Part shown: positions 16,413 through 24,679 of the stretch, piece by piece | Position numbering within the stretch: the first letter of the stretch is position 1 | Layout: the number at the start of each line of letters is the position of its first letter | Assembly: GCA_022825925.1 (NCBI GenBank) | Contig: JAJDVW010000128.1 | Coordinates: forward strand, 1 to 45,993 | Origin: Pseudomonadales bacterium | Lineage (GTDB): Bacteria; Pseudomonadota; Gammaproteobacteria; Pseudomonadales; Azotimanducaceae | Reading direction: 5' to 3' | Length of the DNA: 45,993 bases | The notes under the pieces: model-generated | Seen by the model: only the letters and a program-made list of their open reading frames with translations | What the model was told of the DNA's origin: nothing | Database searches by the model: none | Position numbers and translations under genes: made by a program

Positions 16413-18605
16413 CTAGCGCGCCCCGAAGCGCCGCGTCACTTCCAGTCCCACCTGGCGCGGCATGCCCCAGGTTCCGAGCCTCGCGCCGCTCGTGGCCGAC
16501 CCCAGGATGAAGGTGATGTACTCCTCGTCGGTCGCGTTCCGGGCGTATAGCCGCGCCTCCCACGCGCGGTCCTCGCTCTCCCAGTTGGCGTTCAGGTTCA
16601 CCACCGTGTAGGCGCCTTGCGAGTCCGCCTCGTCCTTGAACTCCCGGAAGTACGTGCGCGACCGGTACGCCGCATCGGCGCGCAGCGTCAGACGCCCGCC
16701 CCCCTGCACCGGGGTGGCGTACGCGACACCCAGGTTGAGCGCGGTCTCGGGTGCCTTGTTGAGGGGGTTCCCCTTCGCGTTCTGAAAGCCCCGCTCGGGA
16801 CGCATGCCGTCGAGGTTGATGAAGTCGCCGTACTCGGTGTCGAGGAGCGTAACGGCCCCGGCGACCATCCAGTGCTCGCTGAGAATGGAGGACAGCTCCA
16901 CTTCCAGGCCGCGTATCTCCGCATCGCCCGCATTGCGCGTGACGGTGCGGATGCCAATCACCTGCGTCACCTGGAAATCCGTGTAGTCGTAGCGGAAGGC
17001 GGCCGCGCTCAGCGTGGTGCGGCCCCCGCCGAAGGTCGCCTTGTAGCCCAGCTCGTAGGCGTCCACGGTTTCCGGGTCGTAGGGCGCGGTGCATTCGTAT
17101 TGGGCGACCCCGCCCGCCTTGTAGCCCTCCGAATAGGAGACGTAGGCGTTGCCGGTGTCGTGGACGTCGTACTGACCCACCGCCCGGACCGTCGTCGCAC
17201 CCCACTCCTCCCGAACGGCCTGGTCGCACGCCAGGAACGCAAGCACGGGATCGGGAACCAGCACCCGGAACTCGTTGCGGTGGTATTCGTCGATCTCGTC
17301 TTCCGTGCGGCGCACGCCGGCGCTGACCCGCGCACGGTCGGTGACCTCCAGGGTCGCGTCGAGGAACCAGGACAGGGAGTCCGTCTCGAACTTCGGCTGC
17401 ATGAAGTCGAGCTGGCTCGGCACGGGGAATCCCAATACGGGAAGCGCGTTGTTGAACAGGGTGTGGCGGTCCCAGTCTTCCCGCAGGTAGAAGGCGCCCA
17501 GGACCCAGTCCAGCCGGTCGTTGCTGCCGAGGACGTTGATCTCCTGGGTGAACGTGTCGGTGTTCGAGATGTCCGGGACGTCGAAGAGGGGCAACTCCGT
17601 GACGTCGCGGTCGCTCCGGAAGAAGTCGGAGAACTCCTGCTGCGCGGTAATGGACCTGAGGGTCGCCCATCCCATGTCCCACTCGGCGGTCACCCCATAC
17701 AACTCGAAGTCGCGGTCGGAGTCGCTCTTCGTGTCGACGTAGACCTCGAGCGGCTCGATCGTGTGCGCGGCCGTGGCGATCTGGGGAATGGCCACCGCGA
17801 GTTCCGGTTCGGACGTGATCCAGCTCATGTGGTCCAGCGGCCCCTGCATCGTGCCCTTGGTGTACATGAGGTCCAGCGAGACCGCATCCGAGAGATCGGC
17901 CGCCAGCTTGAGCCGAACGTTCCCGTACTCGCCCTGCATCAGGTCCTCCACGCCCGGCACCCGGTTCTCGATCCAGCCTTCGCCGCGGTCTATGCGGTCC
18001 GCCGAGATCCGGAACGCCACCCGGTCACCGATCGGCCCGCTGTAGATGGCCTGGATCTTGGTTTCGTCGTACTCCGCGTACCCGACGCGCAGCATGCCTT
18101 CCACCTCCCGGGTGGGCGCGGCCGAGATGAAGTTGACGACCCCGCCGTTCGAGTTGCGCCCGTAGAGCGTGCCCTGGGGCCCGCGCAGCACTTCCACCCG
18201 CTCGAGATCCAGTTGGTAGAGCTGTGCGGTGGAACTCCTCGACTGGTAGATGCCGTCGAGGCTCACCGCGACGCCCGGCTGCCTGGCGAACTCGCCGATG
18301 CCGCGGATCGCGATGCTCTGCGTGCCGAGCAACTGCCCGAAGTGCAGGCTCGGGACCGCGAACTGGATGTCGTACATGTCCTTGATGCCCTTCGCATCGA
18401 GGTCCTCCGCGCCGAGCGCGCTGAGGGAGCCGGCGACGTCCTGGATCGACTGCGACCGCTTGTTGGCGGTGACGACGATCTCCTCCACGACGGTGACGCC
18501 ATCGCCGGACTCCGACGGAGTCTCCTGCGCCGTCGCGGCGCCCGCCAGCAGCAGGCCGGCAAGAGCCGCTCCCGCGTGGCCCAGGACGGACTGGCATCTC
18601 TGCAT
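16413..18605 (-). CDS. TonB-dependent outer-membrane receptor
   Basis: A 730-residue receptor. It has a signal peptide (ending near AGAATAQ), a TonB box region (DGVTVVEEIVVTANKR), a plug domain with IQFAVPSLHFG, IRGIGEFARQPGVAVSLDG and LERVEVLRGPQGTLYGRNSNGGVVNF, and a long beta-barrel ending in VTRRFGAR. This pattern is the catecholate-siderophore/sterol-like receptor class common in sphingomonad- and gammaproteobacteria-type degraders. The ligand cannot be assigned. It imports a scarce ligand across the outer membrane using TonB-ExbBD energy. GAGGAGA precedes the ATG. It is convergent with ahcY and downstream of the selenoprotein gene on the same strand. Confidence 0.95.
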   Translation of the reverse strand: MQRCQSVLGHAGAALAGLLLAGAATAQETPSESGDGVTVVEEIVVTANKRSQSIQDVAGSLSALGAEDLDAKGIKDMYDIQFAVPSLHFGQLLGTQSIAIRGIGEFARQPGVAVSLDGIYQSRSSTAQLYQLDLERVEVLRGPQGTLYGRNSNGGVVNFISAAPTREVEGMLRVGYAEYDETKIQAIYSGPIGDRVAFRISADRIDRGEGWIENRVPGVEDLMQGEYGNVRLKLAADLSDAVSLDLMYTKGTMQGPLDHMSWITSEPELAVAIPQIATAAHTIEPLEVYVDTKSDSDRDFELYGVTAEWDMGWATLRSITAQQEFSDFFRSDRDVTELPLFDVPDISNTDTFTQEINVLGSNDRLDWVLGAFYLREDWDRHTLFNNALPVLGFPVPSQLDFMQPKFETDSLSWFLDATLEVTDRARVSAGVRRTEDEIDEYHRNEFRVLVPDPVLAFLACDQAVREEWGATTVRAVGQYDVHDTGNAYVSYSEGYKAGGVAQYECTAPYDPETVDAYELGYKATFGGGRTTLSAAAFRYDYTDFQVTQVIGIRTVTRNAGDAEIRGLEVELSSILSEHWMVAGAVTLLDTEYGDFINLDGMRPERGFQNAKGNPLNKAPETALNLGVAYATPVQGGGRLTLRADAAYRSRTYFREFKDEADSQGAYTVVNLNANWESEDRAWEARLYARNATDEEYITFILGSATSGARLGTWGMPRQVGLEVTRRFGAR

Positions 18606-18763
18606 ATGGTTCTCTCCTCTTCAAGACGGCCCGCCCCCGCAAGCGCGCGGCGCCCCAACGGGCACCCCATCGCGATCGTGGACGGCCTGGGTTTCGGGCG
18701 AAGGCCCGTGGAACTCGCGGAATCGGGCGGCGGCGACCGCCCCCGAAACGCCGTGCGGCGCGG

Positions 18764-19006
18764 TTATCCCGACACGTCCGCCTGACGCGCCTCGGACAAC
18801 TCCCCGATGAGCCGGCGCTCGTCCGGGAACTCCCCGGTTTCGTGCTTCGAGTAGACGAGGGCGCCGTCGACCTTGACGTCGAAGATGCCGCCCCCGCCCG
18901 CGACCAGCTCGGCGTCGACGCCGAACGCTTCTCTCAGACCGGCAGCCAGACTGACCGCTTTCGGCTTGTAGTTTCAGGCGTTGCAGTAGGTGATGGAGAC
19001 TTCCAT
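18764..19006 (-). CDS. selW: SelW-like (Rdx family) selenoprotein, in-frame UGA
   Basis: An 80-residue Rdx-fold protein read through a TGA at 18974-18976 (codon 11) to a TAA at 18764. It opens MEVSITYC8-N-A-U11-NYKPKA, giving the redox motif Cys-x-x-Sec. It then follows the SelW/SelT/SelH domain: LAAGLREAFG, AELVAGGGGIFDVKVDG, ALVYSKHETGEFPDERRL. The strength of the family match after the TGA shows the frame is real. Directly downstream a hairpin with a bulged U and apical G residues looks like a bacterial SECIS. The family acts in thiol redox control. No selABCD gene is in the window. Without selenocysteine insertion this frame would make only a 10-residue peptide. It lies upstream of the TonB receptor gene and diverges from fic. 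Confidence 0.88.
18940..18957 (-). promoter_or_regulatory. Candidate bacterial SECIS element of selW
   Basis: In the minus-strand RNA, starting 17 nt after the UGA, CGG pairs with CCG and CAG pairs with CUG, with one bulged U between the two helices on the 5' side and a five-base loop UCUGG. The loop G residues are 27-28 nt after the UGA. Three pairs between a bulged U and the apical loop is the geometry of the E. coli fdhF SECIS that SelB recognises. The pairing is seen; SelB binding is inference. Confidence 0.65.
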
Positions 19007-19130
19007 GGGCGGGCTCGCGTTCGAAGGGACCGGCCGCGACCATAGCATTGAAGGCGGGAACGAAGCGAGCGGGTTTCCCTGCCGCGCGGGTTCCGCGAGA
19101 ATCGGGGGCGCTCCCGCGGGACAGACGCTC

Positions 19131-19862
19131 ATGGACGCCGACCATTTCCAGCACCTGGGCTTTCGCTACGACGCGATCGCATTCCCTGCCGCGCGAACGC
19201 CCGACGCGCGGCGCGCCTGCTTCCGCGTCCGGAAGGTGCTCGAAGGCGTGGTCCACGACACCGTCGCCCTCGAGGGCAATCCCTTCACCCTCCCCGAGGT
19301 GAAGACGCTCCTCGATGGCGTGACCGTCGGCGGCCACCGCGTGGAGGACGCGCGGCAGGTGGTCAACCAGGCAGCCAGCTGGAAGGAACTGCTGCGCCGC
19401 GTCGAGGCCGGGAGCTTCGCACTGGACCGCCCCACACACTGCACCCTCCACGCACTCGTGGCTCGCGAGGAGGCCGTCGAGTGGGGCGTCTTCCGCACCG
19501 GGTCCGTGACCATCGCGGGGACCGACCACCGGCCTCCGCCGCCGGAGGCGCTGTCCGGGCTCTACGACGCCGGCATCGCCGCGCTCCGGCGCGTCCCGAA
19601 CGTGTGCGAGCGCGCCATCGCGACGTTCCTTTTCGGCGCCCTGCACCAGTTCTTCTACGACGGCAACAAACGCACGTCGCGGCTCATGATGAACGGGATC
19701 CTGCTGTCGGCCGGGGAGGACGGCATCTCCGTCCCGGCGCGACGCGCGCTCGAGTTCAACGAGGCCATGATCCGCTTCTACGACAGCAGGGACGGGACCG
19801 AGATGATGCGGTTCATGCGGGGGTGTTCGCTCGATCCGGACCAGAATCGTCGCGACCGATAA
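19131..19862 (+). CDS. fic: Fic-family AMPylator, class II (N-terminal inhibitory motif)
   Basis: A 243-residue Fic protein. The active-site loop is H172-QFFYDGNKRTSR, matching HxFxx(G/D)GNKR with Gln in place of the usual Pro. An N-terminal helix carries T44-VAL-E48-GN, the (S/T)xxxE(G/N) inhibitory motif, so it is a class II enzyme that blocks its own ATP site. Fic proteins transfer AMP or other phosphate-containing groups to proteins. I chose the ATG at 19131 because the preceding frame lacks protein-like sequence; no strong ribosome-binding site is present. It diverges from selW across about 124 bp. The target is unknown. Confidence 0.88.
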   Translation: MDADHFQHLGFRYDAIAFPAARTPDARRACFRVRKVLEGVVHDTVALEGNPFTLPEVKTLLDGVTVGGHRVEDARQVVNQAASWKELLRRVEAGSFALDRPTHCTLHALVAREEAVEWGVFRTGSVTIAGTDHRPPPPEALSGLYDAGIAALRRVPNVCERAIATFLFGALHQFFYDGNKRTSRLMMNGILLSAGEDGISVPARRALEFNEAMIRFYDSRDGTEMMRFMRGCSLDPDQNRRDR

Positions 19863-19961
19863 GACATCTCGGGAGATTTCGTGGGAGATCACCCCGGCCC
19901 CTTGCGGCAGGGCGATGGCGTCGAGTACAACTCGTCACAACCACGTTCTTCGAGGGATCCC

Positions 19962-20342
19962 ATGGGCGCCATTCAAGTCACCGTCACGATCCGCAACCCC
20001 GCCGACCCGGAGCGGTCCTGGGACGGGCTCTTCCTGGTGGACGCCGGATCAACCGACTGCGTGGCGCCGGCCAGCGCCCTGCGCGGCATCGGTCTCGCCC
20101 CGAGGGGCCGCCGCACCTACGAACTGGCCGATGGGCGCCGCGAAACGGTCGACATCACGCCCGCCGAAGTGGAGTTCATGGGCGAGATAGTCGGCGCGAC
20201 GGTCGGCTTCGGACCCGACGATGTCGAGCCGATCCTTGGCCTGACGGCGCTCGAGTCCGTGGGGATCGAGATCGATCCGGTTTCCCAGCGCCTGAAGCGG
20301 AGGCCCGCAGTGCGGATGAAAGCCCAGCGCCGGGCAGCGTGA
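19962..20342 (+). CDS. Retropepsin-like clan AA aspartic protease
   Basis: A 126-residue single-domain protein. It has the retropepsin-like active-site strand LFLVDAGSTDCVAP (Asp-Ala-Gly in place of D-T/S-G), the flap region with TYELADGRRETVDI, and the second hydrophobic motif PILGLTALESVGIEIDP. This arrangement is that of the short clan AA proteases found in bacteria and archaea. Proteolysis has rarely been shown for such proteins. The ATG at 19962 has GAGGGA upstream. It follows fic on the same strand after about 100 bp and converges on the Rieske beta-subunit gene with only 7 bp between them. Confidence 0.8.
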   Translation: MGAIQVTVTIRNPADPERSWDGLFLVDAGSTDCVAPASALRGIGLAPRGRRTYELADGRRETVDITPAEVEFMGEIVGATVGFGPDDVEPILGLTALESVGIEIDPVSQRLKRRPAVRMKAQRRAA

Positions 20343-20349
20343 CGTCCGC

Positions 20350-20901
20350 TCAGAACAGGCTGCTCAGGTTCTGGGCGAGGATGACGGTCTGCTCCAGGAA
20401 CACGTGCCGCCGCGCGAGCCGGAACCCGCCATCCACGCGCCGCAGCACGTCCTCGCGACGCCCGATCCAGTTGTCCTCCTCGCTGTCGAGACGCGTGCGG
20501 TAGAGCTGGAAGTTCGAAGCGACGGTCACCTCGGCGCCCTCCCCCCGTCCGTCGCCCGCCACGATGCGGACGTTCGTGATGAGCCGCCGCGTGCGCGACG
20601 GCGGATCTTCGGCCCACGCGCGGCCGAGCAGCATGCGGTCCACGCGCATCCTGAGCGTCGCCAGGTCGTCGTCGAAGAACGCGACGCCGCCGGGCTTCGT
20701 GAACTCCCGGTCCACTTCCCGCGCCGTCGTGGTCCGGCGCACCGGCATCCAGTAGTGGATGTCCTCGGTCAGGAGTTCGAGCCAGTCCGCGTAGCGCCGG
20801 GAGTCGAGGACATCGGCTTCGAGGAACAGGAACTCCTCGACCTCGTGCTTGAGCAGCAGCCGCCGCTCGCGGCCGCGGTCCCGGCCCCGGGCGTCCTCCA
20901 T
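20350..20901 (-). CDS. Aromatic-ring-hydroxylating dioxygenase, beta subunit
   Basis: A 183-residue small subunit with the NTF2-like fold. Typical segments are EVEEFLFLEADVLDSRRYADWLELLTEDIHYWMPVRRTT near the N-terminus and SRTRRLITNVRIV and RREDVLRRVDGGFRLARRHVFLEQTV toward the end. The ATG overlaps the alpha-subunit stop (TGATG at 20899-20903), so the two subunits are coupled and should form an alpha3-beta3 oxygenase. The beta subunit has a structural role. No ferredoxin or reductase gene adjoins, so the electron-transfer partners must be encoded elsewhere. Confidence 0.92.
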   Translation of the reverse strand: MEDARGRDRGRERRLLLKHEVEEFLFLEADVLDSRRYADWLELLTEDIHYWMPVRRTTTAREVDREFTKPGGVAFFDDDLATLRMRVDRMLLGRAWAEDPPSRTRRLITNVRIVAGDGRGEGAEVTVASNFQLYRTRLDSEEDNWIGRREDVLRRVDGGFRLARRHVFLEQTVILAQNLSSLF

Positions 20902-22214
20902 CAGACGTCGCCGGTCGGCGGCATCGAGTGACCGGCGATGAGTTCCCGCCAGCTCCCGGCGCGCATCCACTCCTGCCACGACTGGTAGGTCCACCGCTGG
21001 CCGTGCTCGTTGACCACGGTTTCCACGCGCGCCTGGCCGGACGGATCCACCAGGACCCGGTCCGCTCCCTTGCCCATCGCGAGATTGGCCGGCAGCGTCC
21101 GCGCGAACGCGCCCTTCGCTCCGCGCGTGGCGTGACTCCAGTTCTCCGCGTCGTCCTGTTCGAGCAGCCCAGCCGGCCCGAAGTAGTGGTTCGCCATGTA
21201 GAGGTTGCGGCGCCGCTGGCCCGCGCTCATCTCCTTCGTCTGGTAGGTGAACCACCAGAGTTCGGTCTCCAGCGGTCCCCGCGGGATGCGCAGGCAGACC
21301 TGCGGACTCGTCGAGACCCAGAGGTTCGGGAAGATGTTCGGATGCCCGAAGGACCGGCGGCCGACCGGGCCGAGCGCGTCCTCCGCCGCCGTCCTGCGGC
21401 GCCGGGCCACCATGGCGTCGTACCAGACGCTGCGCTCCCCCGCGTCCAGGCGCGCCACGGACTCCGCATACTGCCGCTCGGTGACTCCCGGGCCCGAGAT
21501 GCCGTGGCCGTACTCTCCGAGCAGCACCATCTGGTCCATGGGCCCGAGGAACTCCTCGTCGAACAGCCCCGCGCGCAGCGACGCCCCGTGGGACACGCCC
21601 ACGTGGTACCAGTCGTGGACGTTGTCGACGGCCAGTTTCCAGTTGCAGCGCACGCGGTTCTTCTGCACGCCGTCCAGGAACTCCACCTCGCCCTGCGCCG
21701 CCATGAAGTCGATGCCGAGCCGCCCGACCCAGCCGAGGTAGTCCTCGAGGGGCGGCGCGGTCGCGTCGAGCGTCGCGAAGACGAAGCCATGGTAGCTCGC
21801 GACCTGGGCCGCCGCCGTCATCCCCCAGGCCTGCTTGTCGAGGTTGCCCCGGTAGAAGACGTCCTCCTTCGGCATGCCGACGAGCGCGCCGTCGAGGTCG
21901 AAGCGCCAGCCGTGATACGAGCACATGAAGCGCCTGGCGTTGCCGATCTCGGCCCGGCACACCTTGTTGCCCCGGTGCGGACAGGTGTTCAGCAGCACGC
22001 GGACCGCGCCGTCCCGCCCCCGCACGGCGATGACCTCGTCCTCGCCGATCCAGTTCGTGAAGAAGTCGCCCGGTTCGGGGACCTGGGACTCGTGACAGAC
22101 GAAGTTCCACGCCCGGGCGAAGATCCGCTCGAGCTCCTCGCGGTAAATTTCCTCGTCCGCGAAGATGCTGCGGTCGAGGACGCCGGTCTCGACGTCGAAG
22201 TACTGCCGCGCCAT
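20901..22214 (-). CDS. Rieske ring-hydroxylating dioxygenase, alpha subunit
   Basis: A 437-residue catalytic subunit. The Rieske 2Fe-2S ligands are Cys78-His80 (CPHRGN) and Cys98-His101 (CSYHGW). The mononuclear iron site is D201-x2-H204-x4-H209 in DNVHDWYHVGVSH. The C-terminal domain has NLWVSTSPQVCLRIPRGP. The family inserts both atoms of oxygen into an aromatic ring or demethylates aromatic ethers. The sequence resembles the benzoate/biphenyl/naphthalene group only in general layout, so I do not assign a substrate. GGGGAG lies before the ATG. It is 18 bp downstream of a PPOX-family gene and upstream of the beta subunit. Confidence 0.94.
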   Translation of the reverse strand: MARQYFDVETGVLDRSIFADEEIYREELERIFARAWNFVCHESQVPEPGDFFTNWIGEDEVIAVRGRDGAVRVLLNTCPHRGNKVCRAEIGNARRFMCSYHGWRFDLDGALVGMPKEDVFYRGNLDKQAWGMTAAAQVASYHGFVFATLDATAPPLEDYLGWVGRLGIDFMAAQGEVEFLDGVQKNRVRCNWKLAVDNVHDWYHVGVSHGASLRAGLFDEEFLGPMDQMVLLGEYGHGISGPGVTERQYAESVARLDAGERSVWYDAMVARRRRTAAEDALGPVGRRSFGHPNIFPNLWVSTSPQVCLRIPRGPLETELWWFTYQTKEMSAGQRRRNLYMANHYFGPAGLLEQDDAENWSHATRGAKGAFARTLPANLAMGKGADRVLVDPSGQARVETVVNEHGQRWTYQSWQEWMRAGSWRELIAGHSMPPTGDV

Positions 22215-22232
22215 GCCGGGCTCCCCTCTCCG

Positions 22233-22706
22233 TCAGTAGCGCCCCCCGAGCTTCGCGTGATCCCAGGTCACGTACCGCTCCGGGGTGAACTTGAGGAGCA
22301 CGCGCTTGTTCGCCCGCGGCGCCACCTCCTCGCGCAGCTTCGCGTACTCCTCCGCCGAGAGTTCGCGGTCGCCGACGTTCACGTCCACCATGGTGTCGAC
22401 CACCTGCTCCGGGTCGTCGATGATCTCCGTCGTCGCGTAGATGAGGACGCCCTTCAGCTTCGCGTACTCCTCGCCGCTCTCGACGAGCAGCGTCGCCTTC
22501 GGGTCCCGGCGCCAGTTCATCACCTTCTGGCTCTTGCCGAAGGTCGAGCAGTAGAGACAGCCGTCGCCATCGACCCAGAACCACATCGGCATCGCGTGCG
22601 GATAGCCGTCGCGCCCGTTCGAAACGATGACGAGCGTCTTCTCCGTGGCCAGGTAGTCCCGGATCTCGTCATCGGTGAGCTGGATCAGTTCGCGGCGCGA
22701 CGGCAT
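22233..22706 (-). CDS. PPOX-family FMN/F420 split-barrel protein
   Basis: A 157-residue protein of the pyridoxamine-5'-phosphate-oxidase-like split beta-barrel fold. Family-typical segments are TLVIVSNGRDGYPHAMPMWFWVDGDGCLYCSTF, QKVMNWRRDPKATLLVESGE and LKGVLIYATTEII. Relatives bind FMN, F420 or haem and often reduce small organic substrates. The ATG at 22706 has AAAAGAGG upstream. It stands between a CoA-transferase gene (66 bp upstream) and the Rieske alpha gene, so it may belong to the same catabolic transcript. Confidence 0.85.
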   Translation of the reverse strand: MPSRRELIQLTDDEIRDYLATEKTLVIVSNGRDGYPHAMPMWFWVDGDGCLYCSTFGKSQKVMNWRRDPKATLLVESGEEYAKLKGVLIYATTEIIDDPEQVVDTMVDVNVGDRELSAEEYAKLREEVAPRANKRVLLKFTPERYVTWDHAKLGGRY

Positions 22707-22772
22707 GGCCTCTTTTCCGTGATGTGCGACGGGTGGGACGTTACCCGAAATGCACGCAGGACGCCCGGCGAT

Positions 22773-23891
22773 TCATCCGAACTCGGCCCGGATCGCCGCC
22801 CCGTGTTCGTCGAGGGCGGGGATCGCCACGTCCTCGGGCAGGTCCCGCACGGCATCCGGGTGCGCCGGCAGGGCGACGTCTCCCGTTTCGCTGCCGACCG
22901 TCCAGCGGCGTAGCGCGGGGTGTGACGACAGGCCCGCGAGATCGTTGACCGCGCCGTAGGCGATGCGGGCTTCGCGCAGGCGGGTCTCCATCTCTTCCCG
23001 CGTGTGTCCCGCGAAAAACGCCGCCACCGCGCCGTCCACCTCCGGGCGATGTCCGACGCGATCCTCGTTGGTCGCGTACTTCGGATCCGCCGCCAGGGCC
23101 GGCCGCTCCATGGCCTTGGCCGCGAGGTCCCGCCATTCGCGGTCGCTCTGGATCGAGATGACGAGCGTCGCGCCGTCGGCGGTCTCGAAACCGCCGTACG
23201 GGGCGATGGACGGGTGCGCGAGGCCGACGCGGTCCGGGCCGCGCTCGGTGTAGTCGTGGTGCAGGAGCGGGACGGCCATCCAGTCGGCGATCGTGTCGAA
23301 GAGCGAGAGCTTGACGGCCTTGCCGCGGCCCGTGCGGGCGCGTTCGAAGAGCGCCTCCGTGATCGCGAGCGCCGCAGAGACGCCGGTCGCGATGTCGCAG
23401 AGGGAGACGCCGACCCTCCCGTACTCCCCGGGCGGCCCCGACACCGACACCAGCCCCGACTCCGACTGGACGAGGAGGTCGTAAGCCTTCATGTTCGCGT
23501 ACGGGCCTTCTTCCCCGTAGCCCGAGATGTCGCACGTCACGAGCCGGGGGAACCGCGCGCGCAGGTCTTCCGAGCCGAGGCCCGAGCGCGCCGCGGCCCC
23601 CACCGCGAGGTTCTGGATGAAGACATCCGCCTGCGCGAGGATGCGGAGGACGAGCGCCCGGTCCTCCGCGTCCTTGATGTCGACCGCGAGCGACTCCTTG
23701 CCCCGGTTCAGCCACGCGAAGTAGCTCGACTGGCCGTTCGCGGCCGTGTCATAGCCGCGGGCGAAGTCCCCCTCGGCACGCTCGAGCTTGATGACGCGCG
23801 CGCCGGCGTCCGCCAGCCGGCACGACGCCATGGGCGCCGCCGCGGCCTGTTCGAGCGTGACGACCAGGACGCCGTCGAGGGGACCCGTCAC
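22773..23891 (-). CDS. CaiB/BaiF class III CoA-transferase, GTG start
   Basis: A 372-residue family III CoA-transferase. It starts GPLDGVLVVTLEQAAAAPMAS and has RLADAGARVIKLERAEGDFARG, FAWLNRGKESLAVDIKD and ADVFIQNLAVGAAARSGL. Asp138 in KAYDLLVQSESGL is at the position of the catalytic aspartate that forms an acyl anhydride. GYGEEGPYANM precedes it. The enzyme moves CoA between carboxylic acids in the cytoplasm. No ATG fits; the GTG at 23891 has GAGGA 9 bp upstream and is 5 bp after the preceding stop, so it is probably coupled to that gene. Acyl donor and acceptor are unknown. Confidence 0.93.
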   Translation of the reverse strand: MTGPLDGVLVVTLEQAAAAPMASCRLADAGARVIKLERAEGDFARGYDTAANGQSSYFAWLNRGKESLAVDIKDAEDRALVLRILAQADVFIQNLAVGAAARSGLGSEDLRARFPRLVTCDISGYGEEGPYANMKAYDLLVQSESGLVSVSGPPGEYGRVGVSLCDIATGVSAALAITEALFERARTGRGKAVKLSLFDTIADWMAVPLLHHDYTERGPDRVGLAHPSIAPYGGFETADGATLVISIQSDREWRDLAAKAMERPALAADPKYATNEDRVGHRPEVDGAVAAFFAGHTREEMETRLREARIAYGAVNDLAGLSSHPALRRWTVGSETGDVALPAHPDAVRDLPEDVAIPALDEHGAAIRAEFG

Positions 23892-23896
23892 GGCGC

Positions 23897-24679
23897 TCAG
23901 TCCTCGCCCGGCAGCCGCAGGTCGAAGTACGTCCCCGTCGTCTCCGGCGACGACAGCTCCGGCGGCGCCTGTTCCCGGTAGTCGATGAGTATCCGGTACA
24001 CGATGCCGTGGGCGTTGTAGAGCAGCGCGTTGCGGAACACGTACTCCTCGTCCGCCTCCTCGGCGCGCTTCAGGAGGTTCTCGAACGTCTGCGCGAAGTG
24101 GTTCGAGTGCCGGGCGCGGATCGGGGTGCCGTAGAAGAAGTCGTAGCGCAGCGACTCGTCGGGCGTGAGCTGGTAGAAGTAGATGATCTCCCGCGAGAAG
24201 ACCTCGGTGTCGTTGGCGCTCAGCTCCTTGAACAGGCGGCCCTGTTCCTCGACGCTCACGGTCCCGTCCGCGTCCGCGTCCGCGGCCTGGCTCGAGATGT
24301 ACAGCAGTCCCGCGATGGCCCCGAGCTGCGCGCGTATCTGGCCCGCCAGCTCGACGTAGGCCTGCTGGCGGGCGTGCACCTCGCTCGCCTTCAGGCTCTC
24401 CGTCTGCAGGGCCGTCTGCCGGTTGGCGATCCGGATCTCCTCGTGCTGGGCCCGCAGCGCGCGGCTGGCCTCGTGCAGTTCGCGCTGCTGCAGGAAATAG
24501 CCGATGACGAGCCACAGGAACGCGAGCGGCGCGAAGGCGCCTTCGAGAAAGCTGCCGAGGTTGTCCGCGGGGAGCGAGATGAACTCCTCGAAACCCTGCG
24601 CCACCACGTACGCGAGAGCGAGCAGCAGGTAGACGGCCGTCGCACCGACGCCCAGCCAGACGCGCCAGTCGAGCTTCAT
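23897..24679 (-). CDS. Two-helix membrane protein with coiled coil and EF-hand-like loop
   Basis: A 260-residue protein. Membrane helices lie at about residues 12-29 and 47-64. A charged coiled-coil stretch follows (about 65-118: [20 protein letters not shown] and onward). Then comes an acidic loop, [12 protein letters not shown], at about residues 134-145, with the spacing of a canonical EF-hand calcium loop. The C-terminal half (residues 155-260) is globular with aromatic residues, such as [20 protein letters not shown]. Family unknown to me. It overlaps the amidohydrolase gene by an ATGA and abuts the CoA-transferase gene. Sensor or scaffold roles are possible but unproven. Confidence 0.7.
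   Translation of the reverse strand: MKLDWRVWLGVGATAVYLLLALAYVVAQGFEEFISLPADNLGSFLEGAFAPLAFLWLVIGYFLQQRELHEASRALRAQHEEIRIANRQTALQTESLKASEVHARQQAYVELAGQIRAQLGAIAGLLYISSQAADADADGTVSVEEQGRLFKELSANDTEVFSREIIYFYQLTPDESLRYDFFYGTPIRARHSNHFAQTFENLLKRAEEADEEYVFRNALLYNAHGIVYRILIDYREQAPPELSSPETTGTYFDLRLPGED

Noticed and set aside
18974..18976. Pseudogene stop in a Cys-type SelW
   Set aside because: The TGA stands exactly at the redox-active position of the CxxU motif, everything downstream is conserved to a proper stop, and a SECIS-like hairpin follows; selenocysteine is the simpler reading.
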